Source: Kribbella jiaozuonensis
GTDB lineage: Bacteria; Actinomycetota; Actinomycetes; Propionibacteriales; Kribbellaceae
DNA length: 64,000 nt
NCBI RefSeq assembly: GCF_005233875.1
Contig: NZ_SZPZ01000003.1
Coordinates: forward strand, 1-64,000
Reading direction: 5' to 3'
Numbering within the stretch: the stretch's first letter is position 1; every line of letters starts with the position of its first letter. Shown piece by piece: positions 51,513 through 59,826 of this stretch. Below the pieces are notes generated by a model that saw nothing but the letters and a program-made list of their open reading frames with translations, was not told the origin of the DNA and did not search any database. The position numbers and the translations under genes are program-made.

Positions 51513-52388
51513 ATGGCAACTGACACGAACAAGACCCGCCGGATCGGTGACGTCGAGGTATCCGCGATCGGACTCGGCGGGATGCCGATGTCGATCGAGG
51601 GCCGGCCCGACGAGGCCCGGTCGATCGCGACCATCCACGCGGCGCTGGACGCCGGGATCACGCTGATCGACACCGCCGACGCGTACCACCTGACCGCGAC
51701 CGACGATGGCCACAACGAGAGCCTGATCGCCAAGGCGCTGGCGTCGTACGGCGGGGACACCTCCGACGTACTGGTCGCGACCAAGGGCGGCCACCTGCGG
51801 CCCGGCGACGGCAGCTGGACCCTCGACGGCTCCCCCAAGCACATCGCCGAAGCGGCCGAGGCGTCACTGAAGCGGCTCGGCGTGGAGGCGATCGGGCTGT
51901 ACCAGTTCCACCGCCCCGACCCGAAGACGCCGTACGAGGACTCCATCGGCGCGATCCGCGACCTCCTCGACGCCGGCAAGATCCGCATGGCGGGCATCTC
52001 GAACGCGAACCCAGCCCAGATCAAGCAGGCCAACGAGATCCTCGGCGGCCGACTCGTCTCGGTCCAGAACCAGTTCTCCCCGAAGTTCCGCTCCAGCGAA
52101 CCCGAACTGGACCTCTGCGACGAACTGGGCATCGCCTTCCTCCCGTGGTCCCCCCTCGGCGGCATCACCAACGCGGCGGAACTCGGCGCGAAATACCCCG
52201 CCTTCCAGACCCTCGCGGCCGAGCTAGGCGTCAGCCCGCAGAAGCTAACCCTCGCGTGGATGCTCGCCAAGTCCCCCATCGTCATCCCCATCCCGGGCTC
52301 CAGCCGCCCAGAAACCATCCGCGACTCCTACTCGGCGGTGGACCTGCAGCTGACCCCGGACCAGGTAGCAGTACTCGACGCCGCCTGA
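51513..52388 (+). CDS. Aldo/keto reductase
   Basis: The 291-residue protein is an intact member of the AKR superfamily: GDVEVSAIGLGGMPMS, LIDTADAYHLTATDDGHNE (Asp and Tyr of the catalytic tetrad), VATKGGHLRPG (Lys), LYQFHRPDPKTPYEDSIG (His), then IPIPGSSRPETIRDSYSA (NADPH-binding loop). The ATG at 51513 has only a weak GGA site. It uses NADPH to reduce carbonyls; the substrate is not indicated by neighbours. It should not be confused with the broken AKR next to it, which belongs to a different subfamily. Confidence 0.88.
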   Translation: MATDTNKTRRIGDVEVSAIGLGGMPMSIEGRPDEARSIATIHAALDAGITLIDTADAYHLTATDDGHNESLIAKALASYGGDTSDVLVATKGGHLRPGDGSWTLDGSPKHIAEAAEASLKRLGVEAIGLYQFHRPDPKTPYEDSIGAIRDLLDAGKIRMAGISNANPAQIKQANEILGGRLVSVQNQFSPKFRSSEPELDLCDELGIAFLPWSPLGGITNAAELGAKYPAFQTLAAELGVSPQKLTLAWMLAKSPIVIPIPGSSRPETIRDSYSAVDLQLTPDQVAVLDAA

Positions 52389-52448
52389 GATATCCACAGA
52401 TCACCAAATAGCCCCACACGTCACCTCCCGAGACCGCTATGTTCGTGA

Positions 52449-52482
52449 GCAGTGCCACTCCGTAACCACGGAGTGGCACTGC
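52449..52482. repeat. Perfect 15-bp inverted repeat with 4-nt loop upstream of the tandem paralogues
   Basis: GCAGTGCCACTCCGT (52449-52463) and ACGGAGTGGCACTGC (52468-52482) are perfectly complementary around AACC. The outer bases GTTC/GAAC (52441-52444, 52483-52486) extend it with a short bulge. It ends 23 nt before the ATG at 52506 and just upstream of its ribosome site. No T-run follows, so it is not a classical terminator; it could be an operator or an RNA hairpin in the leader. Confidence 0.8.
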
Positions 52483-52505
52483 GAACTCGGGAGGCAACGG
52501 ACAGC

Positions 52506-52994
52506 ATGAACAACGGCGACTACGAGTACATCGCCGAGATCTTCGCCGAAGGCGGTGGCTCGATCGATCGCCCGAGCGGTCTGTGGCGCCGTCGCGGTGA
52601 CGACTACGAGTACCTGTCGCTGATCGACTGGACCTGGCATGCGTGCGGTGACGTCGACCTCCCGCACCCTGATCTCCTGACACCGGTCTCCGGCGAGCAG
52701 GTCGAGACGCTGCTCGCCGACCACCAGAGGTTCGTGAAGTACTGGGTTCTGCGCCGGAGCCCGGAGAAGGGTGATCTTCGCGAGGACACGATCGTGTACC
52801 GGCAGATTCCGAGCCCCGAGAACCTTGTAGAGCAGGGTTTCGGCCGCGCCAACGAGTGGGTCCCGACCGGAGACATCAGAGACCTCCAGGTCGGCGGGCC
52901 GCACGACGTACCCGACCTGGAGCCCATCGACGCCGCGACCGCGGAGCGGCTGATCCGGGAGACTCGCGGAATCTCAGGAGCTACCGAGCTGTGA
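52506..52994 (+). CDS. Uncharacterised protein, first of two tandem paralogues
   Basis: The 162-residue product starts with GDYEY and contains RPSGLWRRRGDDYEYLSLIDWTW, RSPEKGDLREDTIVYRQIP and a C-terminal DAATAERLIRETRGISGATEL. No known domain is recognised; the pattern of Trp, Tyr and acidic residues suggests a small globular alpha/beta protein, perhaps immunity- or toxin-associated, but nothing shows this. The ATG has GGGAGG 10 nt upstream. About 60 percent of residues are shared with the next gene by eye. Confidence 0.72.
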   Translation: MNNGDYEYIAEIFAEGGGSIDRPSGLWRRRGDDYEYLSLIDWTWHACGDVDLPHPDLLTPVSGEQVETLLADHQRFVKYWVLRRSPEKGDLREDTIVYRQIPSPENLVEQGFGRANEWVPTGDIRDLQVGGPHDVPDLEPIDAATAERLIRETRGISGATEL

Positions 52995-53049
52995 GTCCAA
53001 GGACCCGCGAGCATGATTCCCGAATTCGCACGGATGAAGGGTTCATCAG

Positions 53050-53538
53050 ATGAGTAGCGGCGACTACGAGTACTTCGCACGGGTTTCCACGGCACGTGAG
53101 GATTCCGTGGATCGTCCGAGCGGTTTGTGGCGGCGATGCGGCGACGGGCTCGAGTACCTGTCGATGGTTGATTGGTCCTGGCGGCGGCGCACCACCGAGA
53201 GCGTGCCGCATCCCGAGCTCCTGGTGCCGGTTTCTCCCGAGCAGGTGGAAGTCCTGCTCGCGGACCGCCGGCGATTCGCTCGGTACTGGGTCGAGCGCCT
53301 CAGCCCAGAAAAGGGCGATCTCAACGAGGACACACTCGTCTACAGACAGCTTCCGAGTCCCGAAGGCGTCATCGATGAGGGCTTCGGCCGCACCAACACC
53401 TGGGTTCCAACGCCAACCATCAGAGATTTCCAGGCCAACGGCCCACACGACCACCCCGACCTGGAGCCCATCGACGGCGAGACCGCGGAGCGGCTGATCC
53501 GGGAGACTCGGGGAATCTCGGGAGCCACCGAGATGTGA
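53050..53538 (+). CDS. Uncharacterised protein, second tandem paralogue
   Basis: Also 162 residues and collinear with the preceding protein: GDYEYFARVS, RPSGLWRRCGDGLEYLSMVDW, LSPEKGDLNEDTLVYRQLPSP and an almost identical C-terminus RLIRETRGISGATEM. The gap between the copies is 55 bp, without the hairpin seen before the first copy. The pair arose by local duplication, and the nucleotide sequence at the 3' ends is still closely similar. Its stop overlaps a GTG of the TPR gene frame (GTGA). Confidence 0.72.
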   Translation: MSSGDYEYFARVSTAREDSVDRPSGLWRRCGDGLEYLSMVDWSWRRRTTESVPHPELLVPVSPEQVEVLLADRRRFARYWVERLSPEKGDLNEDTLVYRQLPSPEGVIDEGFGRTNTWVPTPTIRDFQANGPHDHPDLEPIDGETAERLIRETRGISGATEM

Positions 53539-53603
53539 AGCTGGGGTGCTCGGTGCGTGGAATAACGCGGGTCGCGGCTGGCGTTCTGCGGGCCGTGGAG
53601 GAT

Positions 53604-53939
53604 ATGCGTGCGTTGAGTTATGGGCTGGGGCAGCAGTACTTCGAGGAGCGGGATTATCGGGGTGCGATTCGGGCGTTGAAGCCGGTTGTCGATGAGACGC
53701 CGGATGATGTTGGGACGCGGCTGTTGCTGGCCCGGGCGTATTACCATGCGGCGTTGTTGAAGCCGGCTGAGGAGCATTTGCTCGAGGTGATCGAGCGGGA
53801 GCCTACGGAGTACTACGCCCATCTGATGCTGGCGCGGACGCTCGAGCGGCTGTCGCGGCGGGATGAGGCCGGGAAGTATCGGCGTATTGCGGCCGCGCTG
53901 ACCGGTGACGACGAGTTGCTGGACGGTCACACCATCTGA
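53604..53939 (+). CDS. Tetratricopeptide-repeat protein
   Basis: The 111-residue product (from ATG 53604) has two to three TPR units: YGLGQQYFEERDYRGAIRALKPVV, TRLLLARAYYHAALLKPAEEHLLEVI and YYAHLMLARTLERLSRRDEAGKYRRI. TPRs are protein-protein interaction scaffolds. An in-frame GTG at 53535 overlaps the stop of the upstream gene (GTGA) and would add 23 residues unlike the family; which start is used is uncertain. A strong hairpin terminator follows 14 bp after the stop. Confidence 0.78.
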   Translation: MRALSYGLGQQYFEERDYRGAIRALKPVVDETPDDVGTRLLLARAYYHAALLKPAEEHLLEVIEREPTEYYAHLMLARTLERLSRRDEAGKYRRIAAALTGDDELLDGHTI

Positions 53940-53952
53940 CGAACACACTGAG

Positions 53953-53984
53953 GGCCCGCGATCCACACCCGGATCGCGGGCCTT
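53953..53984 (+). terminator. Intrinsic terminator after the TPR gene
   Basis: A perfect 12-bp stem GGCCCGCGATCC / GGATCGCGGGCC (53953-53964, 53971-53982) with a 6-nt loop is followed by TT. Its stability and place right after the stop at 53939 fit a transcription terminator. Confidence 0.85.
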
Positions 53985-54023
53985 CGGCGTACGTGGAATG
54001 AACTCGCCGGCGAGCGGCGTTGT

Positions 54024-54043
54024 GTAGTTTAATAGTTAACTAC
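54024..54043. promoter_or_regulatory. Inverted repeat overlapping the promoter of the flavin monooxygenase operon
   Basis: GTAGTT (54024-54029) and AACTAC (54038-54043) are perfect arms around 8 AT-rich bases, in the only AT-rich stretch of the region, 17 bp before the ATG at 54061. It is the shape of a MarR- or HxlR-type operator and may cover the -10 region; no cognate gene is adjacent. Confidence 0.5.
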
Positions 54044-54060
54044 CTAGGCCAGGAGGACAG

Positions 54061-55161
54061 ATGCAGTTCGGGGTGTTCAGCGTCGGGGACGTGACCGAGA
54101 ACCCGACGACCGGGACCACGGTCAGCGAGGGCGAGCGGATCAAGGCGATGGTGACGATTGCCAAGAAGGCCGAGGAGGTCGGGCTGGACGTGTTCGCGCA
54201 GGGCGAGCACCACAACCCGCCGTTCGTGCCGTCGTCGCCGACGACCCAGCTCGGATTCATCGCCGCGCAGACGTCGAAGATCATCCTGTCCACCTCGACG
54301 ACGCTGATCACGACCAACGACCCGGTGAAGATCGCCGAGGACTACGCGATGCTGCAGCACCTGGCCGACGGCCGGGTCGACCTGATGATGGGTCGCGGCA
54401 ACACCGGTCCGGTGTACCCGTGGTTCGGTCAGGACATCCGCAACGGCATCGCGCTCGCCGTCGAGAACTACGCGTTGCTCCGCCGGCTCTGGCGCGAGGA
54501 CGTCGTCGACTGGGAAGGCAAGTTCCGTACGCCGCTGCAGGGGTTCACGGCGACGCCGCGGCCGCTGGACGGCGTACCGCCGTTCGTGTGGCACGGCTCG
54601 ATCCGGTCGCCCGAGATCGCCGAGCAGGCGGCGTACTACGGTGACGGGTTCTTCCACAACAACATCTTCTGGCCGATCTCGCACACCAAGCAGATGATCG
54701 ACCTGTACCGCCGTCGCTTCGAGCACTACGGACACGGCGCCGCGGACCAGGCGATCGTCGGGCTCGGCGGTCAGGTCTTCATGCGGAAGAACTCGCAGGA
54801 CGCGGTCCGCGAGTTCCGGCCGTACTTCGACAACGCTCCGGTCTACGGACATGGGCCGTCGCTCGAGGACTTCAGCCGGGAGACGCCGCTGACGGTCGGC
54901 AGCCCGCAGGAGGTTATCGAGCGGACGCTGTCGTTCCGCGAGCACTTCGGTGACTACCAGCGGCAGCTGTTCCTGATCGACCACGCCGGGCTGCCGTTGA
55001 AGACCGTGCTGGAGCAGCTGGACATCCTCGGCGAAGAGGTCGTTCCGGTACTGCGGAAGGAGTTCGCGGCGCTGAAGCCCGCGCACGTACCGGACGCACC
55101 GACGCACGCTTCTTTGAAGGCCGCATCCGAGCGGGCGCGTGAGCTGGAGACGATCGAATGA
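54061..55161 (+). CDS. LLM-class flavin-dependent monooxygenase (CE1758-type)
   Basis: The 366-residue product is a luciferase-like TIM-barrel enzyme: MQFGVFSVGDVTENPTTG, VFAQGEHHNPPFVPSSP (the GEHH substrate-site motif of the family), LADGRVDLMMGRGNTG and FVWHGSIRSPEIAEQAAYYGDGFF. It oxidises a small substrate using reduced FMN supplied by a partner. The next gene, overlapping by 4 nt (ATGA), encodes an FMN reductase, the typical two-component pairing of the CE1758/CE1759 group. The substrate is unknown. GGAGG precedes the ATG. Confidence 0.92.
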   Translation: MQFGVFSVGDVTENPTTGTTVSEGERIKAMVTIAKKAEEVGLDVFAQGEHHNPPFVPSSPTTQLGFIAAQTSKIILSTSTTLITTNDPVKIAEDYAMLQHLADGRVDLMMGRGNTGPVYPWFGQDIRNGIALAVENYALLRRLWREDVVDWEGKFRTPLQGFTATPRPLDGVPPFVWHGSIRSPEIAEQAAYYGDGFFHNNIFWPISHTKQMIDLYRRRFEHYGHGAADQAIVGLGGQVFMRKNSQDAVREFRPYFDNAPVYGHGPSLEDFSRETPLTVGSPQEVIERTLSFREHFGDYQRQLFLIDHAGLPLKTVLEQLDILGEEVVPVLRKEFAALKPAHVPDAPTHASLKAASERARELETIE

Positions 55162-55760
55162 ACGAGAAGGTCATTGCCGTGGTGACGGCCGGGTTGACGA
55201 CACCGTCGTCGTCCCGGCTGCTCGCCGACCAACTGTCGGCCGCGGTCGCGGACGAGTTGTCCGGTCGCGGGATCACCTCGCGCATCGAGACGATCGAGGT
55301 CCGCGACCACGCACACGACCTCACCAACAACCTCCTGACCGGCTTCCCGTCCGCCGAGCTCCGCGAGGTCCTCGAGACGGTCGCGTCGGCCGACGCTCTG
55401 ATCGTCGTCAGCCCCACGTTCAGCGCGTCGTACTCCGGTCTGTTCAAGACGTTCTTCGACGTACTCGACGACCAGGCCCTGGCCGGCAAGCCCGTCCTCC
55501 TCGCCGCGACCGGCGGCACCGAGCGCCATTCGCTGGTCCTGGAGTTCGCCCTCAGGCCGCTCTTCGCCTATCTGAAGGCCCTCCCGGTCCCGACCGGCGT
55601 GTACGCCGCCTCCACCGACTGGGGCCCGAACGCCGCCGGTCTCCGCCCGCGCATCGCTCAAGCAGCAGGCGAACTGGTCGCCGCCCTCCAACACGAGACG
55701 CCGACGGCCGCAGACCCCTTCGACAACCCAACCCCCTTCGAGGACCTACTCAACAGCTGA
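55158..55760 (+). CDS. NAD(P)H-dependent FMN reductase (CE1759-type)
   Basis: The 200-residue flavodoxin-like protein has VVTAGLTTPSSSRLLADQL (FMN phosphate loop), VSPTFSASYSGLFKTFFDVL and LLAATGGTERHSLVLEFALRPLF. It reduces FMN for the monooxygenase encoded directly upstream, with which it overlaps by 4 nt. Its 3' end overlaps the convergent TetR gene by 15 bp. Confidence 0.92.
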   Translation: MNEKVIAVVTAGLTTPSSSRLLADQLSAAVADELSGRGITSRIETIEVRDHAHDLTNNLLTGFPSAELREVLETVASADALIVVSPTFSASYSGLFKTFFDVLDDQALAGKPVLLAATGGTERHSLVLEFALRPLFAYLKALPVPTGVYAASTDWGPNAAGLRPRIAQAAGELVAALQHETPTAADPFDNPTPFEDLLNS

Positions 55761-56519
55761 TCGCGACTCGATCAGTTGGGTCAGGCCGTCGAGGATGGTG
55801 GTCAGGCCGAAGGTGAGGGCGTGGGCGGGGTCCATGGCTGACTGGAAGTGTTCGCCGACTGCGGTGCCTACCCGGCCGGCGACGGGGAAGTGGGTGCCCG
55901 ACATGACTGTGGTGAGCGTCGGGGAGATCTGACGCCACCACTCCTCGTCGGTGAGTCCGGAGTCGCGTTGGGTGCGGAGTTGTTCGGCACCGGCGCGGGC
56001 GGTGCCCTGGACGTGCGTGAGGACGAGCGCCAGCGCCGAATCCATCTCGACATCGGTCAGACCCAGGCCGTCGAGCGGGCGTAGCTCGGCCTCGTACTTG
56101 CGGGTGATGTTCGGGCCCAGCGCCGTACGCATCGTCGGCACCTCGTGGATCCACGGGTGGGCCGTCAGCACGGACCAGTTGCGGTGGGCAATGAATTCGA
56201 GCGCGCCGCGCCAGCCGCCGGGCTGCTTCGACGGCTCGTCGTCGTCCGCGTACAAGTCGGCGTACACCCGGTCGAACATCAGGTCGGTCAGCTCGCCCTT
56301 GCCCGGGACGTGCGTGTAGAGCGACATCGTGCCGACCTTCAGCCGGTCGGCGACCATCCGCATCGACAGCGCCTCGAGGCCCTCGAAGTCGGCGAGCTCG
56401 ATCGCCGCGTCCACGATCGCGCGCACGGTCAGGCCGGAGCGGCCGGGTTTGGCGTGGCTCCCCCAGAGCAGCGCCAGACTGCGCGCCGGATCGGGCGCAG
56501 CCGCCTTCCTTCCCGCCAC
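55746..56519 (-). CDS. TetR/AcrR-family regulator of the adjacent ABC exporter
   Basis: The 257-residue protein has an HTH around residues 29-65 (LTVRAIVDAAIELADFEGLEALSMRMVADRLKVGTMSLYTHVPGKGEL), the TetR pattern with Tyr-Thr-His in the recognition helix, and a TetR_C_1-type ligand domain. The GTG 56519 start faces the ABC transporter genes, with a double dyad operator between. By position it represses the exporter and itself; the inducer would be a drug or metabolite substrate. Confidence 0.9.
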   Translation of the reverse strand: MAGRKAAAPDPARSLALLWGSHAKPGRSGLTVRAIVDAAIELADFEGLEALSMRMVADRLKVGTMSLYTHVPGKGELTDLMFDRVYADLYADDDEPSKQPGGWRGALEFIAHRNWSVLTAHPWIHEVPTMRTALGPNITRKYEAELRPLDGLGLTDVEMDSALALVLTHVQGTARAGAEQLRTQRDSGLTDEEWWRQISPTLTTVMSGTHFPVAGRVGTAVGEHFQSAMDPAHALTFGLTTILDGLTQLIESRSAVE

Positions 56520-56560
56520 CGGAACCTTCTTCCACCGCTCGTCGTTGAACGCATCGTACC

Positions 56561-56595
56561 TGAGCCGTACAATGTACGGTACACTCTACGGCTCA
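56561..56595. promoter_or_regulatory. Nested palindromes, TetR operator for the ABC exporter
   Basis: TGAGCCGTA (56561-56569) and TACGGCTCA (56587-56595) are perfect 9-bp arms. Inside, CCGTAC (56565-56570) and GTACGG (56574-56579) form a second perfect dyad. The site lies between the divergent TetR (start 56519) and ABC (start 56614) genes, where a TetR dimer pair could bind and control both. Confidence 0.75.
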
Positions 56596-56613
56596 ACGAC
56601 CCGAGAGGTGGGA

Positions 56614-57555
56614 ATGACTACGGAGCGAGTGATCGAGGCCGTCGGCGTACGGAAGAACTACAAGGGCGGCACGGACGGGGCGGGGCTGAACGGCTTCGAC
56701 CTGGAGGTCACGGCCGGCACGGTGACGGGTCTGCTCGGCCCGAACGGCGCCGGCAAGACGACGGCGTTGCGGATCCTGTCCACGCTGCTGGAGCTGGATT
56801 CCGGTACGGCGACGATCGCGGGGTACGACGTACGCCGGCAGGGAGCGGAGGTACGCCGGCGGATCGGGCTCGTCGGGCAGTACGCCGCGGTGGACGAGAT
56901 CCTCACCGGGCGGCAGAACCTGGTGATGTTCGGGCGGCTGAATCATCTGAAGAACGCCCGGAGCAGGGCGGACGAGTTGCTGGAGCGGTTCAGCCTGACG
57001 GAGGCGGCGGAGCAGGCGGTGAGCAAGTACTCCGGCGGGATGCGCCGGCGGCTGGATCTCGCGGCGAGCCTGATCGTGGCGCCGCGGGTGTTGTTCGTGG
57101 ACGAGCCGACGACCGGGCTGGATCCGGCCGGGCGGCTCGAGGTGTGGTCCGCCGTACGGCAGCTGGTCGACGGCGGTACGACGGTGTTGCTGACGACGCA
57201 GTACCTGGAGGAGGCGGATCAGCTGGCGAACCGGATCTCGATGCTCAAGGCGGGGAAGGTCGTTGCCGAGGGCACGCCGGATGAGCTGAAGACGCAGCTC
57301 GGGTCGGACTGGCTGGAGATCGTGCTCGCGGATCCGGCCGACGTACGACGGGTCGTGGTACTGGCCGGGCTGGTGGCGGACGGGGGGATCCGGGTGGTCG
57401 ACGTACGGGTGAGTGTGCCGGTGAAGGATCGGACGAAGGCGTTGGTGGTGATGGCGAACTCGTTGCATGAGGCAAAGATCGAACCGGAGGACATCACGTT
57501 GCGGCGCCCGACGCTGGACGAGGTCTTCCTGCACCTGACCGGGGCCGCCGCATGA
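56614..57555 (+). CDS. ABC exporter ATP-binding protein (DrrA-like)
   Basis: The 313-residue product has Walker A LLGPNGAGKTT, the Q-loop (VGQYAAVDEIL), signature YSGGMRRRLDLAASL, Walker B VLFVDEPTTGLDP and the H-loop position in LLTTQYLEEADQL, where the usual His is replaced by Gln as in DrrA-type daunorubicin exporters. The C-terminal 80 residues are the DrrA-specific tail domain. The ATG has GAGAGG upstream; its stop overlaps the permease start (ATGA). Confidence 0.92.
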   Translation: MTTERVIEAVGVRKNYKGGTDGAGLNGFDLEVTAGTVTGLLGPNGAGKTTALRILSTLLELDSGTATIAGYDVRRQGAEVRRRIGLVGQYAAVDEILTGRQNLVMFGRLNHLKNARSRADELLERFSLTEAAEQAVSKYSGGMRRRLDLAASLIVAPRVLFVDEPTTGLDPAGRLEVWSAVRQLVDGGTTVLLTTQYLEEADQLANRISMLKAGKVVAEGTPDELKTQLGSDWLEIVLADPADVRRVVVLAGLVADGGIRVVDVRVSVPVKDRTKALVVMANSLHEAKIEPEDITLRRPTLDEVFLHLTGAAA

Positions 57556-58346
57556 ACGGGCTCGGGTGGGCGCTCGCGGACAGTTGGACGATCGCGCGGC
57601 GGACGTTGACGCACTGGCGGATGCAGCCGGGGCTGGTGCTGTTCCAGTGGTTCTTCCCGGTGTTGATGCTGCTGATGTTCGGCGGGTTGCTGGGCGGGGC
57701 GATGGAGTCGCCGGAGGGTTCGTCGTACTACGAGTTGCTCGTGCCCGGGATCTTTGCGCTGGCGATGTTGTTCGGGCTCGAGGGCACGATGACGGCGGTC
57801 ACGACCGATGTGTCGAAGGGGGTGACGGACCGGTTCCGCTCACTGCCGATGAGCTCGACCGCGGTGGTGCTGGGTCGGTGCATCGCGGACATGCTCGACT
57901 CGGTGGTCACCCTGCTCGTTCTGGTCGCGACCGGCCTGGCGCTGGGTTGGCGCTGGCATGAGGGTCTGCCGTCCGCGCTGGCCGCGTTCGGGTTGCTGTT
58001 GCTGCTGAGGTTCGCTCTGTTGTGGGTCGGGATCTTCATCGGTCTGAGCGTGAAGAACGCGCAGAGCGTGACGATGGTCCAGGTCCTGGTCTGGCCGATC
58101 GGCTTCCTCTCCAGCACCTTCGTCGCCACGTCGACGATGCCGGCCTGGCTGGGCACGATCGCCCAGTGGAACCCGCTCTCATCCACCGCGACGGCCGCCC
58201 GCAACCTCTTCGGCAACCCCGACCCTTCCGCCACCGCCACCTGGATAGGCACCCACGCAGAACTAGCCGCCGTCATAGCTCCCGTGCTGCTAACAGCAAT
58301 CTTCTTGCCACTCTCAGCCCACCGCTTCCGCACGCTGTCGCGGTAG
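57552..58346 (+). CDS. ABC-2 type permease (DrrB-like)
   Basis: The 264-residue membrane protein has six predicted helices, with LVLFQWFFPVLMLLMFGGLLGGAM, RFRSLPMSSTAVVLGRCIADML and the family's late segment VLVWPIGFLSSTFVATSTMPAWL and IAQWNPLSSTATAARNLFGNP. It forms the channel of the exporter with the upstream ATPase. Regulation by the divergent TetR fits drug or metabolite efflux. A long hairpin terminator follows 7 bp after the stop. Confidence 0.9.
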   Translation: MNGLGWALADSWTIARRTLTHWRMQPGLVLFQWFFPVLMLLMFGGLLGGAMESPEGSSYYELLVPGIFALAMLFGLEGTMTAVTTDVSKGVTDRFRSLPMSSTAVVLGRCIADMLDSVVTLLVLVATGLALGWRWHEGLPSALAAFGLLLLLRFALLWVGIFIGLSVKNAQSVTMVQVLVWPIGFLSSTFVATSTMPAWLGTIAQWNPLSSTATAARNLFGNPDPSATATWIGTHAELAAVIAPVLLTAIFLPLSAHRFRTLSR

Positions 58347-58352
58347 GCATCA

Positions 58353-58394
58353 CCAGTTGCCTGCGCGAGGTTGCGGCCTCGCGCAGGCAACTGG
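58353..58394. terminator. Bidirectional terminator between the ABC exporter and the SDR gene
   Basis: Perfect 18-bp arms CCAGTTGCCTGCGCGAGG (58353-58370) and its complement (58377-58394) surround a 6-nt loop. It lies exactly between two convergent genes (stops at 58346 and 58404) and can serve both strands. Confidence 0.85.
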
Positions 58395-58403
58395 GCCGAC
58401 TGC

Positions 58404-59171
58404 TCAGGGCGTCAGTTGGCCGCCGTTGATTTCGATGATTTGGCCGGTGACGTAGGACGACATGCGGTCGGAAGCGAGGAACAGGATCGTGCCTACGCAC
58501 TCGTGCGGCGTGCCGGTGCGGCCCATCGGGATGGTGGCGAGCATGGCCTGCATCTGCGCGTCCGCGGTGTGGCGCTCGTGGAACGGGGTCTTGATGACGC
58601 CCGGTGCGATCGCGTTCACCCGGATGCCCTCCGGGGCGAGCTCCTTGGCCAGGCCGCGGGTGAAGGTGCTGACCGCGCCCTTGCTGGTCGCGTAGACGAC
58701 CGACCCGCCGGCGCCACCCGTCCGCCCGGCGATCGACGTGACGTTGATGATCGATCCGCCGCCCTGCGCCCGGAACACCGGTACGATCCGCCGGCTCAGC
58801 GCGAACACCGAGGTCAGGTTCACGTCGAGGATCCGGTGGAACTCCTCGTCCGGTACGTCGGAAATCGGCGACCGGTGGACCAGGTCGCCGGCGTTGTTCA
58901 CGAGTACGTCGATCCGCCCGTGCTGCGCGAGTACCTCGTCGATGAACGCGTCCGCCGACTTCGGGTCAGCCAGGTCCGCCTGATGCAACGACGCCGTACC
59001 GCCGGCCGTCTGCACCGCCCCGACCGTGTGCTTCGCGCCGTCGGAGTTCTGGTGGTAATGGAGCGCGACCGAAGCCCCCGTCTCCGCGAACCCGACCGCC
59101 GCCGCAGCCCCGATCCCGCTGCTGGCCCCGGTCACCACGACAACCTGATCCCTGAAATCCAGATATCCCAT
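58404..59171 (-). CDS. SDR-family oxidoreductase, FabG-like
   Basis: The 255-residue protein has the classical SDR motifs: VVVTGASSGIGAAAAVGFAE (TGxxxGIG cofactor site), VNNAGDL, INVTSIAG (catalytic Ser), YATSKGAV (YxxxK) and the C-terminal LFLASDRMSSYVTGQIIEINGG. The absence of an acidic residue after the second strand together with HYHQNSD suggests NADP(H). It reduces an unknown carbonyl or 3-oxo substrate. It starts with a separate ATG at 59171 and is not in an operon. Confidence 0.9.
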   Translation of the reverse strand: MGYLDFRDQVVVVTGASSGIGAAAAVGFAETGASVALHYHQNSDGAKHTVGAVQTAGGTASLHQADLADPKSADAFIDEVLAQHGRIDVLVNNAGDLVHRSPISDVPDEEFHRILDVNLTSVFALSRRIVPVFRAQGGGSIINVTSIAGRTGGAGGSVVYATSKGAVSTFTRGLAKELAPEGIRVNAIAPGVIKTPFHERHTADAQMQAMLATIPMGRTGTPHECVGTILFLASDRMSSYVTGQIIEINGGQLTP

Positions 59172-59253
59172 GGCCCCTATCCTCTCCTGCTCCGGCGAAC
59201 GTAACTCGCCGTACGCGCGTCCATTGGTCTAGACCCGGCGGTAGATTCGATGG

Positions 59254-59793
59254 ATGGGATACGCGCTCGGGGAGCTGGGGCTGCGGCGGTGGCGGACCGG
59301 TGATGCGTTGCGGCTGGCCGCGGCGCATGCGGATCCTGAGATGGTGAGCCAGGGCGGGATCGTGGACCGGGCGTCCGCGGTCGACTGGATCGGGCGGGTC
59401 GCGGACCTGGACAACGGGCACGTGTACGCCGTCGCGGACGCCGACGATCACCCGATCGGCTGCGTCGCGGTGACGAATATCGACCGGCACCGGGTCGGCT
59501 GGACCTGGTACTGGACGCTCGCCGACGTCCGCGGCCACGGCGTCGCCCGGGACGCCCTCCGCGCGCTCGCGGGCTGGGCGCACGAGCAGGCCGGGCTGTA
59601 CCGGCTCGAGCTCGGTCACCAGTTGAACAATCCGGCATCCTGCGCGGTCGCCGCCGGCGCCGGCTTCCTCTCCGAAGGCATCGAACGCCAACGCCTCGCC
59701 TTCGACGGCACCCGGTACGACGTCGAACGCCACGCCCGCCTCATCACCGACCCCCTCACCCCACCCCAACGCCCCGTCCGCATCACGGACTGA
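59254..59793 (+). CDS. GNAT-family acetyltransferase (RimJ/RimL-like)
   Basis: The 179-residue product has the GNAT_3 (RimJ/RimL) pattern: LRRWRTGDALRLAAAHADPEMV, GWTWYWTLADVRGHGVARDALRALAGWA (with the acetyl-CoA loop RGHGVA) and LELGHQLNNPASCAVAAGAGFLSEG. The family modifies protein N-termini, aminoglycosides or small amines; no closer assignment is possible. The next gene, 33 bp downstream, is another GNAT of a different type. Confidence 0.85.
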   Translation: MGYALGELGLRRWRTGDALRLAAAHADPEMVSQGGIVDRASAVDWIGRVADLDNGHVYAVADADDHPIGCVAVTNIDRHRVGWTWYWTLADVRGHGVARDALRALAGWAHEQAGLYRLELGHQLNNPASCAVAAGAGFLSEGIERQRLAFDGTRYDVERHARLITDPLTPPQRPVRITD

Positions 59794-59826
59794 AACTGTC
59801 GGCGCGCACGACTAGCGTCCAACGGT

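Noticed and set aside
52449..52482. Intrinsic terminator of the aldo/keto reductase gene
   Set aside because: No T-run, 60 bp from the stop, and placed next to the ribosome site of the next gene; listed as an inverted repeat instead.
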